NCBI GenBank assembly: GCA_035771165.1
Contig: JAWNZC010000024.1
Span: forward strand, 51,001 to 115,000
Origin: Paragorgia papillata
Lineage: Eukaryota; Cnidaria; Anthozoa; Scleralcyonacea; Coralliidae
Length of the DNA stretch: 64,000 nt
Direction of reading: 5' to 3'
Position 1 is the stretch's first letter. Each line of letters starts with the position of its first letter. Shown piece after piece: positions 42,301 through 51,309 of the stretch. Both the position numbers and the translations under genes were made by a program. Below the pieces are notes generated by a model. It searched no databases. It had not been told where the DNA came from and was given only the letters and a program-made list of their open reading frames with translations.

Positions 42301-45242
42301 GCTCTGTATGAAAATATTTTACCCCACTCCTGACGTCAGAGACCATCTCATTTACATATCAAACAAATTGAAATATCTTGAAAACGAAGAAAGATACGAA
42401 AAAGTTGTAAAGGATCTTCTATTACAATTTTATGAGTTCTTTCAAATTAGACAAACTTAATTTTTAATGCCAATCCACTTTAAGAAGATGAAGTTTTTTT
42501 ATTGTTACATGTAATGTAACTGTTACATCATATTGATGATGGGATTGTGTGAACATTTGTGTGACGTGTTTTTTTTGTTTAATAATTGAAATATCAAATT
42601 TTGAAATAAAGGCCTCTCTCTAATAAATGCCTCTCTCTAATAAACACCTCCCTTTAGAGCTCAATTTTTCAATACACACCCAGGGTGTCTATTGGAATAA
42701 ATATGGTAGTTGTGCTTACCAGAAGTTTTTCAGGTGGACTACGATCTCTGGGAAGCATGCCCCATGATGCCAACTTCACTCCACAAACATGTGCCTTCTC
42801 TGGGTCAATTTGTTGGACCATGGGCATCAACACTGATTTATAAAACGTTTCATTCCCAGTAATGTATCCAGAAATAGCAGCTGCAGTTGTAATACCAGTA
42901 GCTGTCAAAAACCCATACGTCAACTTTGAGAAGGCCTATAATTGGTTGGAATAAATTACTATAGTTTCTGAGTTGAGGTAGCTCCCTTACTGTTGAAAAA
43001 AGGTAGTTTCAACCACAGAAACGGCTCATGAATATTTTGGAAGAGAGTGAAACTGATGTTATGCATAATAGAATAATGTTCAAGACATTAAATACTGTTA
43101 ATTAACAGATAATGTGTTTCAGTTGCTATGACAACAGTGGCATTTCAAAATGGCCATAAATTTACATTTAATCCAATTTATTTCAAAAACGAGTTCAGTG
43201 ACCCCCAAATTTTTTGGCATTAAAACATTTTTTAAATTTAAGTAATCAATAGTAAGATTTAAAAAAATTCTGTAAATCCAATTTTTTTGAAAAATTAAAA
43301 ACCATAAATTTTCTTCGATAAAAAAATTGGAACTGCAGAATTTTTATTCAATCTGCCTATTGATTACTTAAATTTAAAGAAATGTTTTAATGCAAAAAAA
43401 TTTGGGGGTCACCAAACTCGTTTTTGAAAATGTAAATTTACAGCCATTTTGCAATGTCACCTACACTGGAGAAAATTTCCAAAACAAGTTACTGAAACAC
43501 GGTTTCTGAAACAAAAGTTTCTAGTGTACGTTGAAAAGTTTCCAAAACTTTGTTTCAGAAACCAGTGGCGGTGCCAGGGTGTGAGAAGTGGGGGGGACAA
43601 TGCGAGTGCGGAAGGCGCAAGAAACCTCTATAGGGTTCCGGGGGCATGCATGCTCCCCTGGAAAATTTTGAAATCTAGAGTCTCTGAAATGGCATTTCCT
43701 GCATTTTGGGGGAGATTTTACAGAATTTTGAAGATCATAAAACGTCATAGAAAACACTAAAAACTACACATTTGAGGTCTTTGTATGGTATAATTATTTC
43801 ATATCAATTACAAGATACTGTCAAAAAATTAAGGGAGATATCTGACAGTTCCATTCTATTTGAAATCATCGATATTAAACAAGAGATAAAATTACAATAA
43901 TTTCACACCCACCCAACTGTTTTTACCCACAAACATTTTACACCAATGGAACAAGACCAACTCAGGTGTTTTATTACCTACTTGTCTTCATTCTTATATT
44001 CAAAAGTTTATTTAGGTAGGTTGCCTGCATGCCCTTATGCCAGTAGTTCCCACGAGCCAGATTTCAAATCTCAGTCAAAAACCTACCACCCCCTTCTCCC
44101 CCACTTTTCTCCTCGAATTTGGATGAATTGGAAAATCGATCTTGGAGAGAACTGGGGGTGCCGCTACTGTCAGAAACCAAGTTTAGATTACCGGATTAGA
44201 GAATTGTTCTATTTTTTGAAACACATTTTGGAAATGTGTTTTGGAAACTTGTTTCAGAAACTTGTTTCAGTGTATGCTGGGCTTTAGTTTCATTCTTTTT
44301 CAAAATATTCATGTTGAGCACTTTGTGAAGTTCATGAAACTTGCATTTATTCCAGCAAGCCAACTTAAGTACAGTTAAGGGAGCCACCTTAAGTAGTTGT
44401 TTGAGTTTGGCAAAAAACTTGTTTGGTAAGGGGTGGGAGTGGATGGTAGTACAGGGGTAGGTTATTAGAGGTAATGGTGTGTAGTGGTATGGGCCAGGGT
44501 GCATTCCATGTAGGTCACACCGAAGATCTTCTGGGTGAGTTTCAAAAGTGCTCAGCATGCTGGTGCACATGCAATCACACTGCATTCGGCACACATATAC
44601 AGCCATACAACTATACAAGTCAGTGGGGTGGTGCCGGCACTGGTGTTCATCTTGACCTCCCTTGGCACAGCACCTGAACACCCATGGCTTATCTTCAGTG
44701 TGGGGTTGACATGGAATGCACCCTGGGGTGTGGGTGGTGGTAGTGGTGGGGGTGTTTGCCTGTTTGGTAGTGGTGGGTGGTGATGGGGACAGGGGTTGAT
44801 GGTAGTGGTGGTGGCAGTGGGGTGGGTAGTGTTGGTGAGGTGGGTGATGTTGGTAGAGTGGTGGTAACAGTGGTGGAATTGATATAAATGATAAAGTTTG
44901 CACACTTAGAAGTCATATGCCTGTACTGTGTTTCAATGTCATTAATTTACAGTTGTAAACTAATAACTTTAATATACTATTGAATTAACCCCCCACCCCT
45001 AGTGCCAAGTAAAATCGTCTGGCGTTAAACAAAGTGAATAATTCCAAACATTTCCTCGAAACTTAGGAACTAGCTACGTTGTCATTAATTAACCAGGTTA
45101 AATTTTAATTGTAATATTTATTGTATTAATTAATCTATTTTATACTGCAGCTGAACAGCAGAACATTTTGATTTATAGAAACATTACCACGACATTCAAT
45201 GTTAATATTAAACCTACTTACACGTCTTGTATTTCCGCTCAT
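30304..45242 (-). CDS. DHODH: Dihydroorotate dehydrogenase (quinone), class 2, mitochondrial (7 exons, 378 aa)
   Basis: Oxidises dihydroorotate to orotate in pyrimidine synthesis and passes electrons to ubiquinone at the mitochondrial inner membrane. Exons: 45242-45222, 42935-42720, 37997-37798, 35867-35603, 35103-34987, 33735-33582, 30467-30304; all GT-AG with agreeing phases. The N-terminus has a basic leader (MSGNTRRAFSK) then a hydrophobic segment. Family blocks in order: [70 protein letters not shown] (second Ser of SSPN is the class 2 catalytic base), [43 protein letters not shown]. Length is close to the usual 390-400. Odd: IAPDL after the conserved Lys is replaced by IDADS, and the usual C-terminal GADH tail is missing. 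The introns host many MITEs. Confidence 0.93.
30564..31117. mobile_element. hAT-type MITE, TIR TAGGGATGAGCCGAT, 8-bp duplication
   Basis: Starts TAGGGATGAGCCGATAATCG and ends with the inverted GATCGGCTCATCCCTA. Perfect 8-bp target duplication CAAAATTT at 30556-30563 and 31118-31125. Subterminal CCGATAATCGG words. In the last DHODH intron. Confidence 0.92.
31418..31845. mobile_element. TTAA-flanked MITE
   Basis: Ends AGGTCAACTA and inverted TAGTTGCCCT, flanked by TTAA (31414-31417, 31846-31849). The inner hairpin carries TGACGTCATACCGGTAA and the inverted TTACCGGTATGACATCA. Preceded by (TATG)n at 31380-31402. Confidence 0.72.
32030..32900 (-). pseudogene. LINE reverse transcriptase C-terminus, split by a TIR element
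   Basis: The minus strand from about 32760 reads [19 protein letters not shown] sequence (visible part [17 protein letters not shown], then [17 protein letters not shown]) and, beyond the insertion at 32194-32622, continues as [19 protein letters not shown] and FKRHIRPL with a stop near 32090. Typical C-terminus of a LINE RT protein; the catalytic core is absent. Confidence 0.75.
32194..32622. mobile_element. TIR element with 6-bp target duplication inside the LINE
   Basis: TIRs CAGGCTTTCTGGC and inverted GCCAGAAAGCCTG. Target duplication AGAATT at 32188-32193 and 32623-32628. The interior is a degenerate AAAAGTAGGA array (about 20 copies, in two blocks). Removing it would rejoin the LINE reading frame. 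Superfamily not assigned. Confidence 0.85.
33056..33278. mobile_element. Hairpin element, 83-bp arms
   Basis: Left arm 33056-33138 (GACTGACCTGTGTGTCTTC ... GGTATATATCATTAGCG) is inverted at 33197-33278 with few differences. The loop is GC-rich (GGCGCGGGTTACGGCGCCG). Confidence 0.82.
33777..34180. repeat. Degenerate pentanucleotide array (CAATG/CAATA/CATTA types)
   Basis: About 400 bp of 5-bp periodic sequence, drifting from TACATTACA to CAATGCAACG to CAATACAATTAATG to GTGCAGTCCT units. In DHODH intron 5. Confidence 0.85.
34320..34440. repeat. GC-core hairpin
   Basis: AAGGGATTTACACTAC / GTAGTGTAAATCCTT arms and inner GATATTTGAAAATT / AATTTTCAAATATC. Core CGAGCCGTAGGCGAG. In DHODH intron 5. 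Confidence 0.8.
35184..35495. repeat. Polypyrimidine tract (TCTTC)n/(CCCTT)n in DHODH intron 4
   Basis: More than 300 bp almost without purines on the plus strand; the regular part, 35325-35493, is TCTTC/TCTCC. On the DHODH sense strand it is polypurine. It fills about 60% of a 499-bp intron. Confidence 0.95.
35930..36240. repeat. Possible TIR element (GGGATG...GGATCCC ends)
   Basis: GGGATGTTTACATGGGAACC near 35932 with CGGGACGGGACG words, and a possible partner GCTGGGATCCCGGC near 36230. Ends not firmly paired. Confidence 0.3.
36293..36967. mobile_element. TIR element carrying a FLYWCH-type zinc-finger fragment
   Basis: Inverted ends of about 65 bp made of GACAAAAACCCC words (left 36293-36360, right about 36885-36967). 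Between them the minus strand (36628-36419) encodes a FLYWCH zinc-finger fragment. No transposase is present. In DHODH intron 3. Confidence 0.65.
36419..36645 (-). pseudogene. FLYWCH zinc-finger fragment inside a TIR element
   Basis: Reads [19 protein letters not shown], then about 9 residues to a second Cys (FCNGKV), then [14 protein letters not shown]: the W-x-C...C...H-N-H pattern of the FLYWCH fold, followed by an [12 protein letters not shown] helix as in transposon-derived FLYWCH proteins. The N-terminal FLY strand is only partly kept and I see no start or promoter. FLYWCH domains bind DNA and are common in Mutator-like transposases and in host genes derived from them. Confidence 0.6.
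37418..37521. repeat. About 20-bp tandem repeat (ACGTTATAAGACGTTAAACT)
   Basis: About five diverged units of TACGTTATAAGACGTTAAAC. In DHODH intron 3. Confidence 0.8.
38080..38640. repeat. Imperfect hairpin element in DHODH intron 2
   Basis: CCAGAGAGCTTCACTCGGGGCG (about 38232) is inverted as CGCCCCGAGTGAAGCCCTCTGG (about 38560); AACGGTGTCAGCG and CGCTGACACCGTT form the inner arms. Confidence 0.75.
38747..39334. mobile_element. TTAA-flanked element (GGTGGCTCCCTA ends)
   Basis: TIR GGTGGCTCCCTA and inverted TAGGGAGCCACC, flanked by TTAA on both sides (38743-38746, 39335-39338); the second TTAA is the duplicate of the CACTTAAAATG word of the host F1 repeat. A 118-aa open frame covers most of it but shows no known domain. 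A lone end (GGGAGCCACCTTAA) is at about 44380. Confidence 0.85.
39585..39890. mobile_element. Hairpin insertion inside F1, related to 6330-6540
   Basis: Carries TCGAGTGTTGACCAGGATAT and its inverted copy around the core GAGCGAAGCGAACGAG, then CCGCCACTAATAAAAGTGATAA-type sequence. It interrupts the F1 word GCAAAGATATATA/ACCTTCTCTG. Confidence 0.7.
40178..41272. mobile_element. CAGTGGCGG-type hAT element, non-autonomous, 1.1 kb
   Basis: Ends CAGTGGCGGACACT and inverted AGTGTCCGCCACTG; subterminal G/C runs next to both ends. Flanks GCTGCATG (40170-40177) and ACTGCATG (41273-41280), an 8-bp duplication with one change. In DHODH intron 2. Confidence 0.88.
42008..42479. mobile_element. F1 hairpin family, complete copy
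   Basis: TTAA flanks (42004-42007, 42480-42483). Arms AAAAATTAAGTTTGTCTAAT / inverted at 42440-42467; centre contains TGACATCAGGTGTGGGGT and its partner TGACGTCAGAGACC. In DHODH intron 2. Confidence 0.85.
43135..43460. repeat. Hairpin repeat in DHODH intron 1
   Basis: GTGACCCCCAAATTTTTTGG (about 43198) is inverted as AAATTTGGGGGTCACC (about 43400); outer arms GTGGCATTTCAAAATGGC / GCCATTTTGCAATGTCAC. Confidence 0.8.
43455..44285. mobile_element. TTTCTGAAAC-rich TIR element split by a hAT insertion
   Basis: Both ends carry words GTTTCTGAAAC/TTGTTTCAG in inverted orientation (43455-43562 and 44190-44280). The middle is replaced by the hAT element at 43563-44169. Confidence 0.6.
43563..44169. 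mobile_element. CAGTGGCGG-type hAT MITE with perfect 8-bp duplication
   Basis: Ends CAGTGGCGGTGCC and inverted GGTGCCGCTACTG; target duplication TCAGAAAC at 43555-43562 and 44170-44177. Subterminal G-run and GCATGCTCCCC as in the element at 40178. In DHODH intron 1. Confidence 0.9.
44395..45215. other. DHODH intron 1, TGGTGG-rich stretch
   Basis: 44700-44880 is rich in GGTGG/GTGGTG words; the histidine/proline/threonine-rich open frames on the minus strand here are low-complexity and lack domains. The rest has no recognisable content. Confidence 0.5.
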
Positions 45243-45449
45243 TTGTGATTTATTTCACGAAGAAAGAAGACCAAAGACTTTCCCAAAATTGGCTTAAATT
45301 ACATCACATGTGCTCCAGAAGCGCTTGGCCAACGCGTTTTTTATTGCAGTCAACCGCTGGTCAACCCGTGTCAGCAATCTCAACCATAGCAACGCCATTT
45401 TGAAAATATTTGCGAAGAAACTTCTTGTGCGAGAAAAAAGGGGTTAAAG
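45243..45449. promoter_or_regulatory. Bidirectional promoter between DHODH and DYNLRB1
   Basis: Only 207 bp separate the two start codons, in head-to-head orientation, so both 5' UTRs and the core promoter must fit here. No TATA box is obvious. An RFX-type X-box half (CATAGCAAC) and a YY1-like site (GCCATTTTG) lie nearer to DYNLRB1. Confidence 0.8.
45378..45402 (+). promoter_or_regulatory. X-box-like (RFX) half site and adjacent YY1-like site
   Basis: TCAACCATAGCAAC (45380-45393) has a perfect right half of the RFX consensus (CATRGYAAC) and a weak left half. It is followed directly by GCCATTTTG (45394-45402), complement of the YY1 core AAAATGGC. They lie 48-72 bp before the DYNLRB1 start codon. 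Confidence 0.45.
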
Positions 45450-46125
45450 ATGGTAAGGATGTGTACAATTCTTTGTAAATTGACTCTTTGTAACATGTTA
45501 TGGATATGTATAATTCAATTGGCTTTGTTTTTGTCGCCTGTATAGTCTGAAGTTGAAGAAACATTAAAGCGCATTCAAGCTCACAAGGGAGTAATTGGTA
45601 TCATTGTGGTGAATCAAGAAGGTAAAAGACTATGTTTGATAGTTTACTGTTAGTTAGAAAAGGTTTTTATTCATCCTTGTCTGTTGTCAAAGTTTATAAT
45701 ACACTGTACATTTATACGACAATCAAAATATAGTAACTTAGGTTAGATATACTGCCGAAACAGAGAACGTAGGAATCTAACGTTTCGAGCGAAGGCTCAC
45801 GTTTCTCTCTGACGAAGGGCCTTCTCTCGAAACGTTAGATTCCTACGTTCTCTGTTTCGGCAGTATATCTAACCTAAGTTACTATATTTCGATTGTTTCT
45901 ACACTACCTAGGCAGCACGCTACTTTTATTGTACATTTATACGTATACTTTAAGTATAAAAAAGTGAATTGGAAATATAAATATTATGTTGTACTATTTT
46001 TGTTATACAGGTAATATTAAAAGTTAAATTTGCTGGTTGGTTTTCCTGAAATAAATAAATTTCCCTGCATAACCAACTGTCCAAATTTGCATTGTTTATG
46101 TTTCCATGGTAATGAGATACCAACC

Positions 46126-46157
<32 letters not shown>

Positions 46158-47578
46158 GTATTTTATTTATCAAACATGGTTTGTTGAAAAGCAAAAAAAA
46201 AAGCATACTGATGATCACTTACAATTGTAATAAGCCATTTGCACAGTGACGTTCAATGGTGTTGGGTGATATTCAATGGTGTTGGGTGACATTCAATGGT
46301 ATTTGGTGAAGTTCAATGGTGTTGGGCGAAGTTCAATGGTGTTGGGTGAAGTTCAATGGTGTTGGGTGATGTGCAATGGTGTTGGGTGATGTGCAATGGT
46401 GTTGGGTGACGTTCTATGGTGTTGGGTGACGTTCTATGGTGTTGGGTGATGTTCAGTGGTGTTGGGTGACATTCAATGGTGTTGGGTGACATTCAATGGT
46501 GTTGGATGATGTGCAATGGTGTTGGGTGATATTCAATGGTAATCTATTTATTACCACTAGAAGACTGGCAATTAAGCATTCTTGTAGTTGTAGTCACTCA
46601 ACACCATCATACGTCATTGTGTAAATGGTCTGTAGAGTTGGAATTGATCAATTCATATAATATGCCTAATGCACCACCACCCCCAATAGTTGGTGGATTA
46701 CTTTGTTTTTAAAAAAGACCAAAAACTAGTACATTTATTATTATTTTGTATTTGGATTATGATATGAGAATCTACATGTATATTATTATTTACCTGGTGT
46801 TAGACAGAATAACATTATAATAAAAAGGCAGGTTCCACCATCAATGTGTTAGTTTTAAACAAACAACTAGGGGTTGCTTGTTGGACAATTAAAAAGCATG
46901 GTTTGGTAATAATAATATACAGTAATGTGCTATGCTGGACTGGAAAATTTCATGGGAGCAAAAACTGATGATTGGGGAAAAGACACAGACTGTTTATGAC
47001 CTACTGTAATGCAAAAAAGTCTTTTTTAATATTTTTTTCTTCAAAATACACAGGCATTCCAATTCGTACTACTCTTGACAACTCAACTACTGTCCAATAT
47101 TCTGGTCTCATCCACCAATTAACAGCTAAGGCACGGAGCACTGTAAGAGATATTGACCCCCAGGTAGGAAAAACTGTGCTTTTTTTTTTGTTTTGCATTG
47201 TATTTTCAGAGTGTTGGGAAAAGTAGATGTAAATTTAGCCTTTTTCTTTTTTCAGAATGATTTAACATTCCTCAGAATTCGGTCAAAGAAACACGAAATA
47301 ATGGTTGCACCAGGTTGGTATGCAGTATACACTGTAATAAAAATGTGTTTTTCAACAAATTCCTATGACAGTAGAACAGTTTGACAGTAGAACAGTTTGA
47401 TAGTAGTAAAGATAAAATAATAAAAGCAAAATGGAACATGTTTACACAATGTAATTACTAATGATACAACCTTGGATACTGTCATAAACTGGACATTTCT
47501 TATTTCTAACTGAATTTTCTCCCCTCTTTTATAGACAAAGAGTATCTTCTGATTGTAATTCAAAACCCTTCTGTGTAA
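45450..47578 (+). CDS. DYNLRB1: Dynein light chain roadblock-type 1 (5 exons, 96 aa)
   Basis: A subunit of cytoplasmic dynein that dimerises and binds the dynein intermediate chain; one Roadblock/LC7 domain spans the protein. Exons: 45450-45452 (the ATG alone), 45546-45621, 47054-47163, 47256-47313, 47535-47578; all GT-AG, phases agree, length 96 aa exactly as in other animals. Landmarks: [69 protein letters not shown]. The start is fixed by an exon holding only the initiator codon followed by GTAAGG, then TATAG and SEVEE. Intron 2 holds a Penelope-type palindrome and a minisatellite. Very high confidence. Confidence 0.97.
45719..45929. mobile_element. Short Penelope/retrozyme-like palindromic element, 14-bp duplication
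   Basis: Arms of about 65 bp (TAACTTAGGTTAGATATACT... inverted at 45860-45890). Flanked by a 14-bp direct repeat TGTACATTTATACG (45705-45718, 45930-45943), a target duplication. A hammerhead-like core CTGACGA (45809-45815) ... GAAA (45829-45832) lies at the centre. In DYNLRB1 intron 2. Confidence 0.75.
46233..46634. mobile_element. TIR element whose interior is a minisatellite
   Basis: Left GCCATTTGCACAGTGACGTT and inverted right (AATGACGTATGATGGTGTTG when complemented, then CACAATG...GGTC) suggest imperfect inverted ends around the 20-bp array. Target duplication not clear. Confidence 0.5.
46247..46540. repeat. 20-bp minisatellite, about 15 units
   Basis: Unit GTTCAATGGTGTTGGGTGAY, in strict 20-bp register, with few variants. 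In DYNLRB1 intron 2. Confidence 0.95.
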
Positions 47579-47800
47579 ATGTTAAATATATGCACTGTAC
47601 ATATTGGAAACCATGTATTCTTGTTAACTTTTAAATGAAGTAAAATGTTATGGTGCATATTTAAGCAAAATGGAACTGAGAACATTGACTTTCTGTATCT
47701 ATAGAAGTATAGCATATTAATATTATACAAAGCATGTGATTATGATGTGGACTCTTTTGAGCATAAATGTTCCAGTATTTTTACGTTTTAGCAATTGAAA

Positions 47801-47806
47801 AATAAA
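47801..47806 (+). terminator. Candidate polyadenylation signal of DYNLRB1
   Basis: AATAAA 223 bp after the stop codon. First canonical hexamer seen downstream. Confidence 0.45.
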
Positions 47807-47809
47807 TTG

Positions 47810-50480
47810 ATGGATGTTGACAGTTAAAGTAATAATACTATAATTTAATAGTCATATGACACGAAGTTGAAATATTTACTAAAACTAAAAAGCCTATTAA
47901 AACATTAAACAAATACCTATGCAAAGTTTGTTTCCAGCATTTGCTCATTTCAGAAAAGATCTGGGTTAATTGGCTTTAAAAGGAGAAACCAAACAAAAAA
48001 TTACAGAAAAAATTTACTGACCAGTAATCCTAAAATCATTAAATTTTTAAAAGTCAAAGTTATAATTATTGTAAATTATTCTTTTCAACAAATTCATGTT
48101 TTTTTTGTATTTCATGTTTATTTGCTAATACAATACATACCTGTACTATAAAATTCATAGTTTTGAATAATGGTGCCTAATTTTCAAAAATAAGAATTTT
48201 TAAAGTATGTCAATAATGGTCAGTTTTTGAGAACTCTGGAGACGAGTGCTGTATGGTAATCAAATTTCCAATGTTGGTCTTGTAAATGCTTACAAAAACA
48301 ACAATTAAAATATTCTTTGCACTGGCTATTTCTACTATTTTATACAAAAAGACTTGTGTTAAGTTTTGATTATAAATTTTATTATGCATTGACAACTATT
48401 CTATAAAATGATTGTATTTCCCTAATTACATGTATTACAATTAAATTATGTCATAAGCAGATAAAGGTACCGGTACCATCCTTTTTATGACTGATCTGCA
48501 GCAAGTCACAATAATGACATCAAATGAATGTTAGCAGACTATTCAGTTCCTCACCCTAAATGGACAAGAACCTGAACATACTGTAAATCTAAGAAATACA
48601 AATTATTACCTGGCCTCGAAGGATGCAAAATGAGGCTTAATGTGCAAGGGTGTTGTTTTCCTTAGCTAATTTCAAAGCATTCTTGCCCAAGTATTTAAGG
48701 GTTTCCCCCTTGACAAAGGCAATTAACCCAGTGGGCTGTGGACATCAAGCTACTTTATCATTTTGATCATCCAACTCAACCAGGCTAAAAACTTACTGCA
48801 TGTAATGCTAAAAACCTAATAACAAAAAGAAGCTACAACACATACTCTGACCAGAATTTTTTTTATCGTGCAAGTTTCCCATCTGCCAGACTCGAACCAA
48901 GCAACAGTACTGGAGGTCTATTTTATTAAAACATGATGAAATTAAGAAGTGACTGAATGTGGATTTTAATAATTAGTTTTGCAAACTGTGTTATTTGTAA
49001 ACAATAACCAACAATCTGCATGTGCATGCAAGTAAAAATCAGTTATTTTTACTGTGCCATCTGACAATTACCAAAACTTTGAAAAATTAAAGAAATTCCA
49101 ATCAGAGAAAGTCTTGTATTTTTTTTTGCTTGTGTATATTAAATTGTTCTTACTTCTAAAATGCTTCTAAAATAGTTGTCCCATCAAACCTGTGGGCTAT
49201 ATTTCACTATGATCAAACCTACCAGTACATACAGATACAATTATATTGCATATATTAACATCTCTTATTACCGTAATAGTTTAATCCTACTTTTTTTGGA
49301 AACAGCAACATTGACAGTTCAGGATCACAAAAAAATTGAGGGTTCTACCGTTGATACATAAAATCATCTGGTGTTCCAGAGTAAAACAATAAAGGGGGTG
49401 TTTTTGACCTGCTCAGGCAGGAATTTTTGGTGTTTGATCCTGAGTCAATATTGCACCATGCCATTTATATATCAAGCTTATAATGAGCCTAAATTATACA
49501 TTATTAATAGTGAATACAGTATACCCTTTAATTAAACAAAGACATAACTTAATTGATAGTGTGTTTAAGAAGTTGTCTTTGCTTAGATATTTTGGACAGC
49601 ATTAATTTTTGGTAATGGTTGTTCACATTTGACACAGTTTCTTAATTGTCTTCCCTACTATGATGAATAGTATTTCTAATATAATTTATTAATAATTCAT
49701 GAAACAAAATAAAATTACTATTTAATGATATTTGTAAATCAGACTTGTCCTGATTTACATAAACTTTTCATTCAAATTTTCTCAGCTTTATATCTGCTTC
49801 ACATGACTATTTAGTAGGGTACAGTGTCCCCACATGAGATGGGGTTTGTTTATTTGACAAAATTTAATGAAATGTTGAACTAATAAAGCATAATGTCAAC
49901 ATCTGACACCATAGCTTCCAACATTTGGTAATTATTGATGAAGTGCTGTCAAAATGTGAACTAGGTACATTAGTTGATATCTATAGGTCAATCCATTACC
50001 AGTTAACCACCTCAAACCTTGGCATAGAATGTAGAGTACAACCCTGTATAGTGGCTAATGCCAGCTCAGTCCTACTATTTCCACTTAGCACTGTTAGCAG
50101 TAGTAGCTTTTATTAACTGAATATCCAAACCCTTCAAAGAGCAACTGAAGAAAAAATTAAATCTAACTTAGCAAAACAAAATTTTAGCGATCCCTGAAAG
50201 CTGACGGCTGAACTTTGACACTTGGTATAAATTATAATAATGTTTAATTTGTTTACATGTAATATACATTTAAAATCTGTGTACTGTACTAGCCCCTTCT
50301 TGTTCCCCTCAGCTGTGAATAGGGTGTTATCAGTGTTACTCATGATTTTTTGAAAAACTGTTAAAAAAATAAATTTCCCCAGTTTCTCTTCAAAAGTTTT
50401 GTTTAGATTTGGTATTTTAAGATAAAACTTTGTTTTATATTAGGTTAATCTGATGCAAGACAGTACTGAAATATTAAGTC
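47810..50480. other. AT-rich intergenic stretch between convergent genes
   Basis: No exon or TIR pair recognised. A CATTAATAATTCATGA-family remnant is at 49684-49790, including TCCTGATTTACATAAAC. Short open frames are without domains. Confidence 0.5.
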
Positions 50481-50488
50481 ATCCGTAA

Positions 50489-51288
50489 AGTGTATATGAA
50501 TTGAAAATTAAGGTTGTCTTAATTGAAAGAACTCTTAAATTAATAAAGAATATCAATTTACAGTTCATCTGTATTTCACTTAGTTCCTGAGATATATACA
50601 CTTATATGATATTCAAATGAGATGAGCTGTGACATCAAAACCTGTGCACAACATTTTATCATATTGAAAAATTGTGTATAACTTTAAGATTATTGAACAA
50701 AATTACTTGAAACATTACATGTGGATAGACCACTAAACTGACCAACAGTGTTCAAGTTTTAATGTTGCCACAGAACTAATAGTTTAGTTTCCAGACTTTG
50801 AATTTTTTTTGTCAACAATCTTTATTTTCGGACATAGTAGGCTTTATTACTTTATACCAACTTCAATCTTCAGTTTCGAGTTGGTTAATTCAACAGCAAT
50901 CTGCTCAATCAACACTATCCCAAAAATGTTTCAGACAGAAGAGAAAACAAATTATTGTGTTTTTGAAATTAAGAAGTTTGGAAAATACCGTAATCTGTTA
51001 AATGCAATGGTGACCTCAAAATTTGAACAATGTTCTTCAGTTTAGTGATTTGTATTGCATGACATGCAAAATTTCAATCAATAATCTCAAAGTTATTAAC
51101 AATTTTCTGATATGTTAAAAAGTTGTGCACTGGTTTTGACGTCATAGCTCATCTCATTTGAATATCACATAAGTGTAAATATCTCAGGAACTTAGAGAGA
51201 TATGGAAGAACTGTAAATTGATATTCTTTATTATTATTTTAAGAGTTCTTTCATTTAAGACATACTTAATTTTCAATTCATATACACT
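50489..51288. mobile_element. Long hairpin MITE, diverged F1 relative, abutting the TMEM198-like 3' end
   Basis: TIR AGTGTATATGAATTGAAAAT and inverted copy ending 51288; TTAA at 51289-51292 (left flank GTAA, one change). Arms of about 300 bp include GAGATGAGCTGTGACATCAA / TTGACGTCATAGCTCATCTC. Non-coding. Confidence 0.82.
51227..51232 (-). terminator. Candidate polyadenylation signal of the TMEM198-like gene, inside a MITE
   Basis: AATAAA on the minus strand 78 nt after the stop codon, within the terminal arm of the hairpin element at 50489-51288. ATTAAA at the MITE edge (about 51293) is an alternative. Confidence 0.4.
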
Positions 51289-51309
51289 TTAATTCAAATT
51301 AAATTTTCC

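Noticed and set aside
44196..44916. Histidine/proline/threonine-rich frame of 235 codons on the minus strand
   Set aside because: Low-complexity GGTGG sequence in DHODH intron 1, partly over a hAT MITE; no domain.
46247..46540. Regular 20-bp repeats that could suggest a CRISPR array
   Set aside because: The units are tandem with no unique spacers, and the context is a eukaryotic intron.
47363..47563. 66-codon frame antisense to DYNLRB1
   Set aside because: Covers the last intron and exon 5 of DYNLRB1 in antisense; no domain.
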